From NCBI RefSeq assembly GCF_013373365.1, contig NZ_CP035925.1, positions 3,472,001-3,536,000 on the forward strand: a DNA stretch of 64,000 bases, written 5' to 3'. A program made the translations under genes and the position numbers. Source of the stretch: Lentibacillus sp. CBA3610. GTDB taxonomy: Bacteria; Bacillota; Bacilli; Bacillales; Amphibacillaceae. The notes beneath the pieces were generated by a model that saw only the letters and a program-made list of their open reading frames with translations, ran no database searches and had not been told where the DNA came from. Positions 50,602 to 58,638 of this stretch are shown in pieces. Positions within the stretch are counted from its first letter, which is position 1. Each line of letters starts with the position of its first letter.

Positions 50602-51525
50602 CTATTTTTCAGCGATCTGTTTAATTCGCTTGATAAGCTGCTCTGTCCGCTTCTGAAGGGTATGCGTTGCGTGGATAAAGCGATACCCCTGATCGGCGAT
50701 TTTCTGTCTTTCTGTTTCATGTGCTAAATAATATGCGGCTTTTTCTTTAAAGTTGTGTTCATTTATCGGAACAAAATGAAAATCGGGGACAAAGCCTAAA
50801 TCTTCCAATTCTTTGAATGTTGGCGCCAAAAGGAGGGTGCGACAGGCAAGCGCTTCGAAATATTTAATAACAGGGTAATGCAGTATGGATGGACTGGTAA
50901 AAAAGATTCTGGCCCGGTTAAGTTCCTCGGCATATGTTTGCCCAATCATCTGCTGCTTTCCTTCTGTTTCTGTGAACTTGCGATACCCCGGGTGGCTGTG
51001 ATAGACGAAATGACTATCATCTTTATAAGCATTGCGGATTGTTTGCCTTAATGGATAAATAGCGTTAACCGCTCCCATCATTAATAAATCAATTTCTTTC
51101 GTCAGCCCATAGTCTTTATAGAGATTCGTGTTGACGAAGTGGGGGAGCCATTCCATTTTTGCTGCAAATTCCGGATAGGTGGCTGTGAATGTGTCCCGGA
51201 CAGCAGTGAACAGATAATCAATTTTATTCTTTTCAATATAGTTTTTTCTGAGTTTAGTTAATCGGTGTATGTCATTAATAAATAAACCTGTAGGAATATC
51301 GGTATGAGCCAATCCTTTAATCAAGGGAGATAAGTGATGTTCCATATCATTTAAAAGTAATATAAAATCCGGCCGGCTTGGCAATTGTTTTAAAATATAG
51401 CTGATATGCCCCGGCTTTCGCCACACTGTTAAATTTATACCTTTGGACAGTTCCTGTTCCAGAAAGTAAAAGTTTTTATTTAATTGTCCGGATGTATCGT
51501 CTGAAATAAACAGAACGTGAATCAA
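50602..51525 (-). CDS. CgeB-like glycosyltransferase
   Basis: A 307-residue protein of the CgeB/GT-B family. N-terminal VLFISDDTSGQLNKNF, central WLPHFVNTNLYKDYG and MMGAVNAIYPLRQTIR, C-terminal ILHYPVIKYFEALACRTLLLAP and IADQGYRFI. In B. subtilis CgeB acts late in sporulation on the outermost spore layer, which fits the coat genes next door. An AGGAGGG site precedes ATG 51525. First gene of the operon with the acetyltransferase. Confidence 0.82.
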   Translation of the reverse strand: MIHVLFISDDTSGQLNKNFYFLEQELSKGINLTVWRKPGHISYILKQLPSRPDFILLLNDMEHHLSPLIKGLAHTDIPTGLFINDIHRLTKLRKNYIEKNKIDYLFTAVRDTFTATYPEFAAKMEWLPHFVNTNLYKDYGLTKEIDLLMMGAVNAIYPLRQTIRNAYKDDSHFVYHSHPGYRKFTETEGKQQMIGQTYAEELNRARIFFTSPSILHYPVIKYFEALACRTLLLAPTFKELEDLGFVPDFHFVPINEHNFKEKAAYYLAHETERQKIADQGYRFIHATHTLQKRTEQLIKRIKQIAEK

Positions 51526-51617
51526 GTTTACCCTCCTGTTCTACTGAAGTCTTAGTCAGGACAAAGGCCAATTTTGATTGGATTGTTATGGTAGTCTACC
51601 TCATGAAAAAACTGGTG

Positions 51618-51626
51618 CATATACTG
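51618..51626 (+). promoter_or_regulatory. Sporulation-type -10 (CATATACTG) before the Gfo/Idh gene
   Basis: CATATACT with TACC 17 bases upstream (51597-51600) fits the sigma-K pattern apart from the last base. Confidence 0.35.
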
Positions 51627-51658
51627 AATTAGTATTTATTAGAGTGAGGAGATATTCT

Positions 51659-52597
51659 ATGAAAGTCGGTGTGATTGGAACAGGCAATATGGGAGAAAAT
51701 CATGTGCGAACGTATTTATCGATGGATGACCATTGCCAGTTTATAGGTATATATGATGAAGATGAACAAAAAAGGCATCAGATTGCTAAAAAATATAACG
51801 TTAAACCGTTTCAATCAGTCGATGACCTTCTTAAGTCGGTCGATGCTGTGAGTATTGCAGTACCGACTGAATTTCATTATGAGATCGGATTGGCCTGTAT
51901 CAGACACAATGTTCACATGCTGATGGAAAAACCGATAACCACTACTGTCTTACAGGCAGATGATCTGATTGACAAAGCTCGAAAGGCAAATGTGACATTC
52001 CAGCCAGGGCATATTGAGCTTTATAATCCATTGATTCAGGTCCTCATAAACATGCTGACGAATGAAACGATTATTGGTGCTGCCTTTCACCGAATAAGTC
52101 CGGCTGATCCTAAACTTAAGCATGTTGATGTTGTGAAAGATTTAATGATTCACGATATTTATATTTTAAATGAGCTGCTTCAGGATAACGGTATGACGTT
52201 TTTCGCGCTTGGAAAAATCATTGATGGTACGCCAAAGCATGCGGCGGCCGTTACAAGGACCTCACAGGGAACTACAGCACAGCTCACGGCGAGTTCGATG
52301 TCAGGCAGAAAAATCCGGACCATTCAAATCCTGACAGAGGATGCATTTTTTGAAGCGGATTTACTAAGTCATCAAATCAGAATAACGCGTGCTTTTCTTG
52401 AGAAAACAAGAAATCATCCGGTGCCGTTAACTGAAACCATTCAGGTTGAAAATTCGATACAGCCGTTAAGCCTTCAATTATTGGATTTTCTGGAATGTGT
52501 TGAATCCGGTACAGAGCCTTCAGTTTCCGGCGAGAATGGCAAACAGGCACTTATGATTGCCAATCAGATTGCACATTCAATTGCTGTGCTTCATTAG
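51659..52597 (+). CDS. Gfo/Idh/MocA-family oxidoreductase (WbpB-like)
   Basis: A 312-residue NAD-dependent oxidoreductase. Rossmann motif VGVIGTGNMGENHVRTYL, EKP motif in LMEKPITTTV (about 96-105), and the substrate-domain DVVKDLMIHDIYILNELL with the catalytic His. WbpB-type enzymes oxidise the C3 hydroxyl of UDP-GlcNAcA, giving the keto-sugar used by the DegT aminotransferase. ATG 51659 is chosen (GAGGAG 8 bases upstream, canonical N-terminus); the frame is open for 27 codons before it. Divergent from the CgeB-like gene, followed by a terminator. Confidence 0.9.
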   Translation: MKVGVIGTGNMGENHVRTYLSMDDHCQFIGIYDEDEQKRHQIAKKYNVKPFQSVDDLLKSVDAVSIAVPTEFHYEIGLACIRHNVHMLMEKPITTTVLQADDLIDKARKANVTFQPGHIELYNPLIQVLINMLTNETIIGAAFHRISPADPKLKHVDVVKDLMIHDIYILNELLQDNGMTFFALGKIIDGTPKHAAAVTRTSQGTTAQLTASSMSGRKIRTIQILTEDAFFEADLLSHQIRITRAFLEKTRNHPVPLTETIQVENSIQPLSLQLLDFLECVESGTEPSVSGENGKQALMIANQIAHSIAVLH

Positions 52598-52644
52598 CTA
52601 TTTGTATGTCCGGTTATTTCTTAAAATGAGATCAAGCAGAAAAT

Positions 52645-52682
52645 CATCCCCACAGAGGTTTATGTGGGGATGATTTGTTTTA
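52645..52682 (+). terminator. Terminator of the Gfo/Idh gene
   Basis: ATCATCCCCACA and TGTGGGGATGAT around an 8-base loop, followed by TTGTTTT. Confidence 0.85.
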
Positions 52683-52819
52683 ATTAATGTTCCGGCTTTG
52701 GACTCGTCTTTCCAGGATATAGTTCAGACCCGATAGGCATTGGGTTTTGAAAAGACTTCTCAATAACCTTTCACCTTATGGACTTGTGTCAAAAACAGCA
52801 ATTTTTTTAGTAGAATCTA

Positions 52820-52855
52820 AAAGAAAATACCCCGGCTGTATGAGCCAGGGTATTC
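52820..52855 (-). terminator. Terminator of the coat gene pair
   Basis: On the minus strand AATACCCTGGCT and AGCCGGGGTATT pair, followed by TTCTTTT, after the stop codon at 52867. Confidence 0.8.
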
Positions 52856-52866
52856 GTCCGTGAGTT

Positions 52867-53082
52867 CTAAGCTGCTGCAGCAGGGAAACGGACAAAGTTG
52901 ATGGAGTCGACTGACAAGTATAGATTGGTATTGTCCCCATAACCAGTATCAACCTCAATAACCAGAACCAAGTTAGTGGTAACAGTGGAGAGGATACCTT
53001 CTACCAAATTGTTGTCGGTAGCTACTTCAACTCGTGAACCAACTCGTGTGGCCATTTCAGCAGCAAACGTATCTTGAAACAT
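52867..53082 (-). CDS. small spore-coat-type protein
   Basis: A 71-residue protein with one beta-rich segment, GSRVEVATDNNLVEGILSTV then NLVLVIEVDTGYG. It is similar in plan to the DUF2642-type domain of the protein encoded just before it (short SH3-like barrel). AAGGAGGG lies 7 bases before ATG 53082. It follows the DUF2642 gene by 13 bases and ends with a terminator. A coat role is inferred from the neighbourhood. Confidence 0.65.
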   Translation of the reverse strand: MFQDTFAAEMATRVGSRVEVATDNNLVEGILSTVTTNLVLVIEVDTGYGDNTNLYLSVDSINFVRFPAAAA

Positions 53083-53095
53083 CTGAATCCCTCCT

Positions 53096-53494
53096 TTATA
53101 ATTCACTGACCAGTTCAATGTTTTCGAATGGGACAAGCGCTTGTGCTCCATCGGTTTCAACTAATACGACATAGTCATCTCGTACAGCGATCAATGTCCC
53201 GGTTACCGGGCCAAAAGGGGTGGTGACTTCCACTTGTTCGTTTACTAACCCCAATAAGACATCCCTGAGAGTTGTGGGAGTGGTTGGTGGAGGGTCTGCA
53301 GGTGCGCCTGTTCTGTCGTCACTTCCAAGTCCTAAATTCAATCCGGCGTCGAAATCTATTCCCGGTAAATCAAGGGAAACATTTTTATTTAGACCGACGT
53401 TATTAGCCGTGCCGGTATTGTTATTAACTAAATTTTGAGATAACTGGTTGGCCAGTTGCAATAGATTTTGCTGGCGGTTTGTCAGGTTAGGCAT
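53096..53494 (-). CDS. DUF2642-domain protein, probable spore coat component
   Basis: A 132-residue protein. Residues 1-75 are Asn/Gln/Pro-rich and probably disordered (QQNLLQLANQLSQNLVNNNT, PADPPPTTPTT). Residues 77-132 carry the DUF2642-type domain, LRDVLLGLVNEQVEVTTPFG then VTGTLIAVRDDYVVLVE. DUF2642 occurs in coat proteins such as CotO-neighbour and exosporium-associated proteins. ATG 53494 has AAGGAAGG upstream; the longer frame has no ribosome site. Between it and the upstream CotX-like gene lies a CCCAG/CTGGG hairpin. Confidence 0.72.
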   Translation of the reverse strand: MPNLTNRQQNLLQLANQLSQNLVNNNTGTANNVGLNKNVSLDLPGIDFDAGLNLGLGSDDRTGAPADPPPTTPTTLRDVLLGLVNEQVEVTTPFGPVTGTLIAVRDDYVVLVETDGAQALVPFENIELVSEL

Positions 53495-53682
53495 TTTCCA
53501 TTCCTTCCTTTCATTATAGATATTTAGCTCTCTCTCCCAGTTCCAGCTGGGAATGCTATAGAATACTTTTAAATAAAGTATTTTTCCGGGGATAGTGAGA
53601 TAATGCAGGGAATTCTGGAAGTTTGCCAATTTAGTAGTTTTGTCTAATCGATTCTTTTTCCCCGGAATGTTGCTTTATTTCA

Positions 53683-54126
53683 TTAGAGAATATCGAGTGC
53701 GGCGACAATGGCGGCAAGAACCTGGAATAACAATTGGATATTAATAGCTACATCTGTATCAGTTGTGGTGATCTCAATATCTCTTGACTGTTCGACAATG
53801 GTCTTTTGACGGTTGCCTTGTCTCGTCTTGGACATTTGTCTGAGGTCTTGCGTAACACCGTCTGATTGTGTTCCGTCGGCAATAGCGATGTTAATGACGG
53901 CTGTAATGGCTGCTTCAATGCCGAGCTGCAAGGAGACGGCTGCCTGCCTGTCGGTCGTTGATACATCGACGTCTTGGGAGTCTTTAATGATAATCCATTC
54001 ATCTGATACCTGCTGGTTGTATACAGATTGATCTGCATTCTGAACAACAGCTGCATCACTCTGGTCTCTAGTATTGTCATCACAATGATCCAGTGCACGC
54101 CATTTCGTTTTAGTCATATGACTCAC
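53683..54126 (-). CDS. CotX-family spore coat (crust) protein
   Basis: A 147-residue protein. Residues 40-147 hold the duplicated CotX/CotV unit: VSTTDRQAAVSLQLGIEAAI then ITTTDTDVAINIQLLFQVLA, separated by QGNRQKTIVEQSRDIEI. In B. subtilis CotX and CotV are structural proteins of the insoluble coat and outer crust. The GTG at 54126 is chosen because AAAGGAG lies 9 bases upstream; ATG 54117 is also possible. It is 24 bases after a related gene in the same operon. Confidence 0.9.
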   Translation of the reverse strand: MSHMTKTKWRALDHCDDNTRDQSDAAVVQNADQSVYNQQVSDEWIIIKDSQDVDVSTTDRQAAVSLQLGIEAAITAVINIAIADGTQSDGVTQDLRQMSKTRQGNRQKTIVEQSRDIEITTTDTDVAINIQLLFQVLAAIVAALDIL

Positions 54127-54149
54127 GTTTCCCAACTCCTTTCCATAGT

Positions 54150-54836
54150 TTATAAGATATCAACCATGACAACCAAGGTTATCAGCAGTTGCAATAGAAC
54201 CTGAATATTGATGGCCAGATCAGTATCTCTGGTGGTTACTGTAGCGTCCTTGGTGTTGTAGATAAAGATTTTTTGTTTATTGATTTGATCGGAATTAAAC
54301 GACTGCATGAGGTCTTGTGATATGGCTTCACTTCTGTTTGAATCTGCAATGGCAATATTCAGCACTAAGGCTATTGCCAACTGCAAACTTGCCTGAAGCG
54401 AAACCCCGATTTGTGTGTCTCTTGAATCAATGGTGATATCACAGGATTCTTTCACCCAAATCAATTCAGCTGATTCCTGGTCCATAAAAGAATATTGACC
54501 GTCAGTTTGTGACATGGTTGAGTCGGGATCAACTTCGATCATTTCGAATTGATCATGCTTATGATGATGGTCATGCTTGTGTTTATTCTGACATTTGTCG
54601 CATCGATTGTGGTCTGGGGAACAATCGGTGGTTCCGCAAACTTGACAGCGGTGTTGATGTTCGTGTTTGTGTTTATCTCTGCACTTGTCACATTGGTTCC
54701 GGTCAGGTGAACAGTCAACCGTTCCGCAATCCTGACAGCAATGTTGATGACCGTGTTTACGTTTATCTCTCAGATAAAAGTATTTGCTTTTATTGCCGTA
54801 AGGGTTCATAGTACCGTGCCGCTTATCTGATCTCAT
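54150..54836 (-). CDS. CotX-like coat protein with a duplicated Cys/His cassette
   Basis: A 228-residue protein. Residues 20-95 contain two near-identical units (about 29 residues each), one starting HGHQHCCQDCGTVDCSPDRN and the next HEHQHRCQVCGTTDCSPDHN, each followed by QCDKC or RCDKC, then a poly-His stretch (KHDHHHKHDQ). Residues 120-228 are the duplicated CotX/CotV unit (ITIDSRDTQIGVSLQASLQL; VTTRDTDLAINIQVLLQLL). ATG 54836 has AAAGGAG 8 bases upstream; the sporulation -10 CATAGATTA lies at 54864-54872. First gene of the CotX operon. The metal-binding cassette is unusual for CotX proteins. Confidence 0.88.
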   Translation of the reverse strand: MRSDKRHGTMNPYGNKSKYFYLRDKRKHGHQHCCQDCGTVDCSPDRNQCDKCRDKHKHEHQHRCQVCGTTDCSPDHNRCDKCQNKHKHDHHHKHDQFEMIEVDPDSTMSQTDGQYSFMDQESAELIWVKESCDITIDSRDTQIGVSLQASLQLAIALVLNIAIADSNRSEAISQDLMQSFNSDQINKQKIFIYNTKDATVTTRDTDLAINIQVLLQLLITLVVMVDIL

Positions 54837-54863
54837 ATTAACACTCCTTTCCTTAGTTAATAT

Positions 54864-54872
54864 TAATCTATG
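54864..54872 (-). promoter_or_regulatory. Sigma-K-like -10 element of the CotX operon
   Basis: On the minus strand CATAGATTA matches CATAnnnTA perfectly, about 28 bases before ATG 54836. The -35 is not clear. Confidence 0.5.
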
Positions 54873-54929
54873 GTTGTTCCTACTAATCAGATTGCACGCA
54901 TTCACTAGATTATCGTTTTTTAGCAAAAA

Positions 54930-54966
54930 TTAAAGAAAACACCTATGAGATGGGTGTTTTCTTTAA
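54930..54966 (-). terminator. Terminator between the small acidic gene and the CotX operon
   Basis: AAAGAAAACACC and GGGTGTTTTCTTT with an 8-base loop; T-rich flanks in both directions. Confidence 0.75.
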
Positions 54967-54973
54967 TAGACTC

Positions 54974-55192
54974 CTATTCATCTGTTTTCGTTTTATTTTT
55001 TTCCCCGTTATTAAACTGCTCCACCTGTTCTCTCAGGTCCTCAACCATATCTTTTAGCATTTGTCTCTGTTCATTCGATACATTGTTTTTAACTTCTTCA
55101 GGGTTTACATTGTTTTTTCGAAATATATCATCAATCATGACTTTGACGACTTTCTCGGGGATCGCATTGTGTTTGGATGTGTTATCAGCCAT
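54974..55192 (-). CDS. small helical hydrophilic protein, probable spore protein
   Basis: A 72-residue, highly charged helical protein (VVKVMIDDIFRKNNVNPEE, QRQMLKDMVEDLREQVEQFN) ending in a Lys/Asp/Glu tail. No family recognised. The sporulation-type -10 CATAGGATA lies 33-41 bases before ATG 55192. GGGTGATAT is a weak ribosome site. Its place at the head of the coat cluster suggests a spore protein. Confidence 0.6.
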   Translation of the reverse strand: MADNTSKHNAIPEKVVKVMIDDIFRKNNVNPEEVKNNVSNEQRQMLKDMVEDLREQVEQFNNGEKNKTKTDE

Positions 55193-55224
55193 GTTATATC
55201 ACCCGCTTTCTTTAAGCTTTAGTG

Positions 55225-55233
55225 TATCCTATG
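55225..55233 (-). promoter_or_regulatory. Sigma-K-like -10 element
   Basis: On the minus strand CATAGGATA matches CATAnnnTA perfectly, upstream of the small acidic gene. Confidence 0.45.
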
Positions 55234-55351
55234 GCTTATGACAGCATTTGATTGTATTGTTGTCTATGATTTTTGGGGAAAATGTGCTGGCGATAGACTA
55301 TCATCCTATGAGAGGCGCCTGAGAGAAAGATATCTATGGGACAGGGGCGGG

Positions 55352-55890
55352 GGTCGGTTCACGTTCAAATGTGTTTCAAGAATGGTGACTTCCATCGAGA
55401 GAGGCCCTGTCACGTTCAAAATGTTCTTCATGAATGGTGAATCCAATCGAGAGAGGCTCGTCACGTTCAAAATGTGCTTCATGGATGGTGAATCCAATCG
55501 AGAGAGGCCCCGTCACGTTCAAAATGTTCTTCATGAATGGTGAATCCAATCGAGAGAGGCCCTGTCACGTTTAAAATGTTCTTCATGAATGGTGACTTCC
55601 AATCGAGAGAGGCCCCGTCACGTTCAAAGTGCTCTTCATAAATGGTGAATCCAATCGAGAGAGGCCCTGTCACGTTTAAAATGTTCTTTATGAATGGTGA
55701 GTCCAATCGAGAGAGGCCCCGTCACGTTCAAAGTGCTCTTCATAAATGGTGCATCCAATCGAGAGAGGCTCCGTCACGTTCGAAATGTGTTTCATGAATG
55801 GTGAATCCAATCGAGAGAGGCCCAGTCACGTTCAAAATGTTCTTCATGAATGGTGAATCCATCGAGAGAAGCCCCGTCACGTTCGAAAGC
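55352..55890. repeat. 52-bp direct tandem repeat, about 11 units
   Basis: The landmark GTCACGTTC occurs at 55409, 55460, 55512, 55564, 55617, 55669, 55721, 55773, 55825 and 55876, so spacing is 51-53, mostly 52 bases; a degenerate first unit starts about 55355. Each unit runs GTCACGTTCAAAATGTTCTT, CATGAATGGTGAATCC, AATCGAGAGAGGCCCC. Units differ at a few positions. There are no unique spacers, so it is not a CRISPR array. As 52 is not a multiple of three, a conserved coding role is unlikely. Confidence 0.92.
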
Positions 55891-56115
55891 CCTCTAAGCG
55901 CAACGATGAAAAACCTTGGACTGGAATAAATTTTTAAAGCCCATTGATGATTGGCAATAAAGGCGTCGACATGTCCAGGTGTGTTTAAATCTGTGTATCT
56001 TCAAGACAATCCGTCCTTCCCGAAGTGCAAGTTGTGATCTGACGTATTTTCCCTTGTTATAAAAAAAGAAACCGCCGTCAGCGTGACGACAGTTTCCAGG
56101 TCAGTATATAAAAAC
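55891..56115. other. Short region before the tRNA genes
   Basis: No gene supported. An imperfect hairpin (AACCGCCGTCAGCG / TGACGACAGTTT region, about 56071-56095) lies next to the tRNA-Ser 3' end and may terminate tRNA transcription on the minus strand. Confidence 0.4.
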
Positions 56116-56202
56116 GGAGGAGGTGGGATTCGAACCCACGCGGGCGTTAACCCCTAACGCATTTCGAGTGCGTCCCCTTCAGCCGGGCTTGGGTACTCCT
56201 CC
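56116..56202 (-). tRNA. tRNA-Ser (CGA)
   Basis: The minus strand begins GGAGGAGTACCCAAGC and ends GGTTCGAATCCCACCTCCTCC; the acceptor arms GGAGGAG and CTCCTCC pair. The anticodon loop CTCGAAA gives anticodon CGA (56166-56164), reading UCG. A long variable arm between about 56147 and 56135 is in keeping with class-II tRNA-Ser. CCA is not encoded. Confidence 0.93.
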
Positions 56203-56213
56203 ATATAATGGAA

Positions 56214-56289
56214 TGGTGCTGGTGAGAGGACTCGAACCTCCGACCTGCTCATTACGAGTGAGCCGCGCTGCCAACTGTGCCACACCAGC
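56214..56289 (-). tRNA. tRNA-Thr (CGT)
   Basis: The minus strand begins GCTGGTGTGGCACAGTTGG and ends GGTTCGAGTCCTCTCACCAGCACCA. The anticodon loop CTCGTAA gives anticodon CGT (56256-56254), reading ACG. CCA is encoded (56214-56216). It is transcribed first, with tRNA-Ser 11 bases behind it. Confidence 0.94.
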
Positions 56290-56420
56290 AAAATACATGC
56301 AACTTTTAAGTCCATTGAAAATAATAATACAAATTTTTTATGAGTGCAATGGATTTGACTGGAAATTTTCTTGTGCTTAAATTGGGAGGTACAGGGAATA
56401 GTAGTAATGGAGGTGATCTC

Positions 56421-56615
56421 ATGACAGTGGAAGGTTATATCAGATTAGGTTTGGGTATCATTGTTTTGGTCATGATCATCATTATCCTTTATCGGTTTAA
56501 TGCCGGTAAAAGCGACCGGCGGCAAACCTCACTGGAGATCATGAAGGAGCGCTATGAAAAGGGTGAGATTACTGAAGAGGAATATGATAAAGCCAGGAAA
56601 AGGCAGGGGAAATAG
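56421..56615 (+). CDS. membrane-anchored SHOCT-domain protein
   Basis: A 64-residue protein: a hydrophobic helix at about 7-26 (LGLGIIVLVMIIIILYRF), then a short linker and the SHOCT motif LEIMKERYEKGEITEEEYDKARK. ATG 56421 has GGAGGTG 6 bases upstream; longer frames have no ribosome site. SHOCT tails occur on many membrane proteins and mediate oligomerisation; specific function unknown. Convergent with trpA. Confidence 0.8.
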   Translation: MTVEGYIRLGLGIIVLVMIIIILYRFNAGKSDRRQTSLEIMKERYEKGEITEEEYDKARKRQGK

Positions 56616-56618
56616 AAG

Positions 56619-56658
56619 CAGCTGTCACTTGCCGGTGAAATGCCGGCAAGTGACAGCG
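56619..56658. terminator. Hairpin between the SHOCT gene and trpA
   Basis: GCTGTCACTTGCCGG and CCGGCAAGTGACAGC are perfectly complementary around TGAAATG, between two convergent stop codons. There is no T tract; probably a bidirectional terminator. Confidence 0.7.
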
Positions 56659-56662
56659 AAGT

Positions 56663-57436
56663 TTAGATACTGCCTTGAATAAGCTGTTTGATATCCTCAG
56701 TTTGACCTTTATGAAACCAGTCGACGATTCTGCTTCCGATAACAGCACCGTCACAACTGGTACTCAGTTCACGCGCCTGTTCAGGTGCTGAAACGCCGAA
56801 ACCTGCTAACACAGGAGTCGTCGTCATTTGTTTTAAATTTTGCAGATAGGTATGGACATTATCACTGTGCGTCGCGCGAGCACCGGTTGTACCTTTGACC
56901 GACACGGCATAAAGGAAACCTTCTGTACGATGAGCGATATCGGTAAGCCGCTCATCCGGGCTTGTCATGGCAGCCAGTCGAATACTGGAAATGGCATAAC
57001 GTTCAAGAACGTCCGTAACCAGCGCTTCTTCTTCCAATGGCAAATCTGGGGTGATGACACCATTCACCCCGGCATTTGCACAAGCTGCTGCAAACTTTCC
57101 CGGTCCAAACGTGAAGATTGGGTTTAAATAAGTCATCAAAATAACCGGAATTGACCGTTTTTCTTTAAAACTTTCCAGTGCCTCCAGAATACTTTGAAGT
57201 GTCGTACCATTTTGCAATGCCCGCTCGCCGGCATTCTGAATGGTTGGGCCATCTGCCACCGGGTCTGAGAAAGGGATACCGAGTTCAACAGCCGCCGCTC
57301 CGCATTCTTCAAGAAAGCTGAGCCGTTCTTCGAGGATATCGAGTCCGCCATCACCGGCCATAATGTATGGGACGATAATGTTTTCACCTGCTGATCGTTT
57401 GTTTTCCAGCGCTTGATCCAAAAATTGATTACGCAT
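56663..57436 (-). CDS. trpA: tryptophan synthase alpha chain
   Basis: A 257-residue TIM barrel that cleaves indole-glycerol phosphate to indole. The catalytic Glu/Asp regions are [20 protein letters not shown] (near 50) and the phosphate loop is [10 protein letters not shown] (near 210). ATG 57436 has GGGAGGGG about 6-8 bases upstream and overlaps the trpB end by 8 bases. It forms the alpha2beta2 complex with TrpB. Last gene of the operon trpE-D-C-F-B-A. Confidence 0.96.
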   Translation of the reverse strand: MRNQFLDQALENKRSAGENIIVPYIMAGDGGLDILEERLSFLEECGAAAVELGIPFSDPVADGPTIQNAGERALQNGTTLQSILEALESFKEKRSIPVILMTYLNPIFTFGPGKFAAACANAGVNGVITPDLPLEEEALVTDVLERYAISSIRLAAMTSPDERLTDIAHRTEGFLYAVSVKGTTGARATHSDNVHTYLQNLKQMTTTPVLAGFGVSAPEQARELSTSCDGAVIGSRIVDWFHKGQTEDIKQLIQGSI

Positions 57437-58634
57437 CGACATCCCCTCCCAATACATCTTTAACCGATTCAACATCTTTATCACCGCGGCCGGATAAGCA
57501 AATCACCAATGATTCTGTTTGATCCATTTTCTTAGCCAACTGCACCACATACGCCACAGCATGAGCACTTTCCAAGGCAGGAATAATCCCTTCAGTTTGC
57601 GATAGAAGCTTAAAGGCATCAATAGCTTCCTGATCCGTGACAGATGTATAGGTCACCCGGTTTGATTCATGAAGGTGGCTGTGCTCAGGGCCGACGCCTG
57701 GGTAATCAAGGCCTGCAGAAATTGAATGGGCTTCTTCAATCTGACCATGCTCATCCTGCAGCAAATGTGTCATCGTTCCATGCAAAATACCGATACTGCC
57801 GGCCGTTAGTGTTGCGGCATGCTTTTGTGTTTCGATGCCGCTCCCGCCGGCTTCCACGCCATAGATGTCCACATTTTCGTCCGCAATAAAGGGGTGAAAC
57901 ATGCCCATTGCATTACTGCCGCCGCCGATACAGGCGATAATTGCATCCGGCAGTTGCCCGGTTTCTTTCTGGTGCTGCTGTTTTGTTTCTTTTCCAATAA
58001 CGGATTGAAAATCACGCACCATTTTTGGGAACGGGTGCGGTCCGACAACCGAACCGATAATATAGTGTGTATCTTCCACATGACTGACCCAGTAACGCAA
58101 GGCTTCATTAACGGCATCTTTCAATGTGCCGCTTCCCTGTGAGACACTGACAACCTTGGCGCCAAGCAATTCCATCCGGAAAACATTCAATTTCTGCCGG
58201 CGGATATCTTCTTCACCCATAAAAATGACACATTCCAGCCCAAGCAGTGCACAGACCGTTGCGGTTGCCACACCGTGCTGACCCGCACCCGTTTCAGCAA
58301 CAACTTTCTTTTTGCCCATCCGGCGTGTTAAGAGTGCCTGACCAACCGTATTGTTAATTTTGTGGGCACCGGTATGATTCAAGTCTTCACGCTTCAGGTA
58401 AATCGAAGGGCCGCCCAGTTGATCAGTCAAATTTTTAGCATAATAAAGTGGTGTTTCCCGACCGACATAGTTTTTTAAATAATCATCGAGTTCCTCTTTA
58501 AAAGAAGGGTCGTTCATGGCTGCGTCGTAAGCTTCTTCGAGTTCAAGCAGTGCCGGCATCAATAGTTCGGGAACAAATCGTCCGCCGAAGTTTCCGTATC
58601 TTCCTGTCGCACTCGGAAATGTGTATGTGCTCAT
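57429..58634 (-). CDS. trpB: tryptophan synthase beta chain
   Basis: A 401-residue PLP enzyme that joins indole and serine. The PLP lysine is in [20 protein letters not shown] (about 90-109), and the cofactor phosphate loop is [31 protein letters not shown] near the start is typical. It follows trpF by 4 bases. Confidence 0.97.
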   Translation of the reverse strand: MSTYTFPSATGRYGNFGGRFVPELLMPALLELEEAYDAAMNDPSFKEELDDYLKNYVGRETPLYYAKNLTDQLGGPSIYLKREDLNHTGAHKINNTVGQALLTRRMGKKKVVAETGAGQHGVATATVCALLGLECVIFMGEEDIRRQKLNVFRMELLGAKVVSVSQGSGTLKDAVNEALRYWVSHVEDTHYIIGSVVGPHPFPKMVRDFQSVIGKETKQQHQKETGQLPDAIIACIGGGSNAMGMFHPFIADENVDIYGVEAGGSGIETQKHAATLTAGSIGILHGTMTHLLQDEHGQIEEAHSISAGLDYPGVGPEHSHLHESNRVTYTSVTDQEAIDAFKLLSQTEGIIPALESAHAVAYVVQLAKKMDQTESLVICLSGRGDKDVESVKDVLGGDVDA

Positions 58635-58638
58635 AGAA

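Noticed and set aside
55306-55706. ORFs repeating IGFTIHEEHFERDGASLD
   Set aside because: They are chance open frames in the 52-bp repeat; the period is not a multiple of three, so the frame changes from unit to unit.
55352-55890. CRISPR-like array
   Set aside because: Units are contiguous 52-bp direct repeats with no unique spacers and no cas genes in the window.
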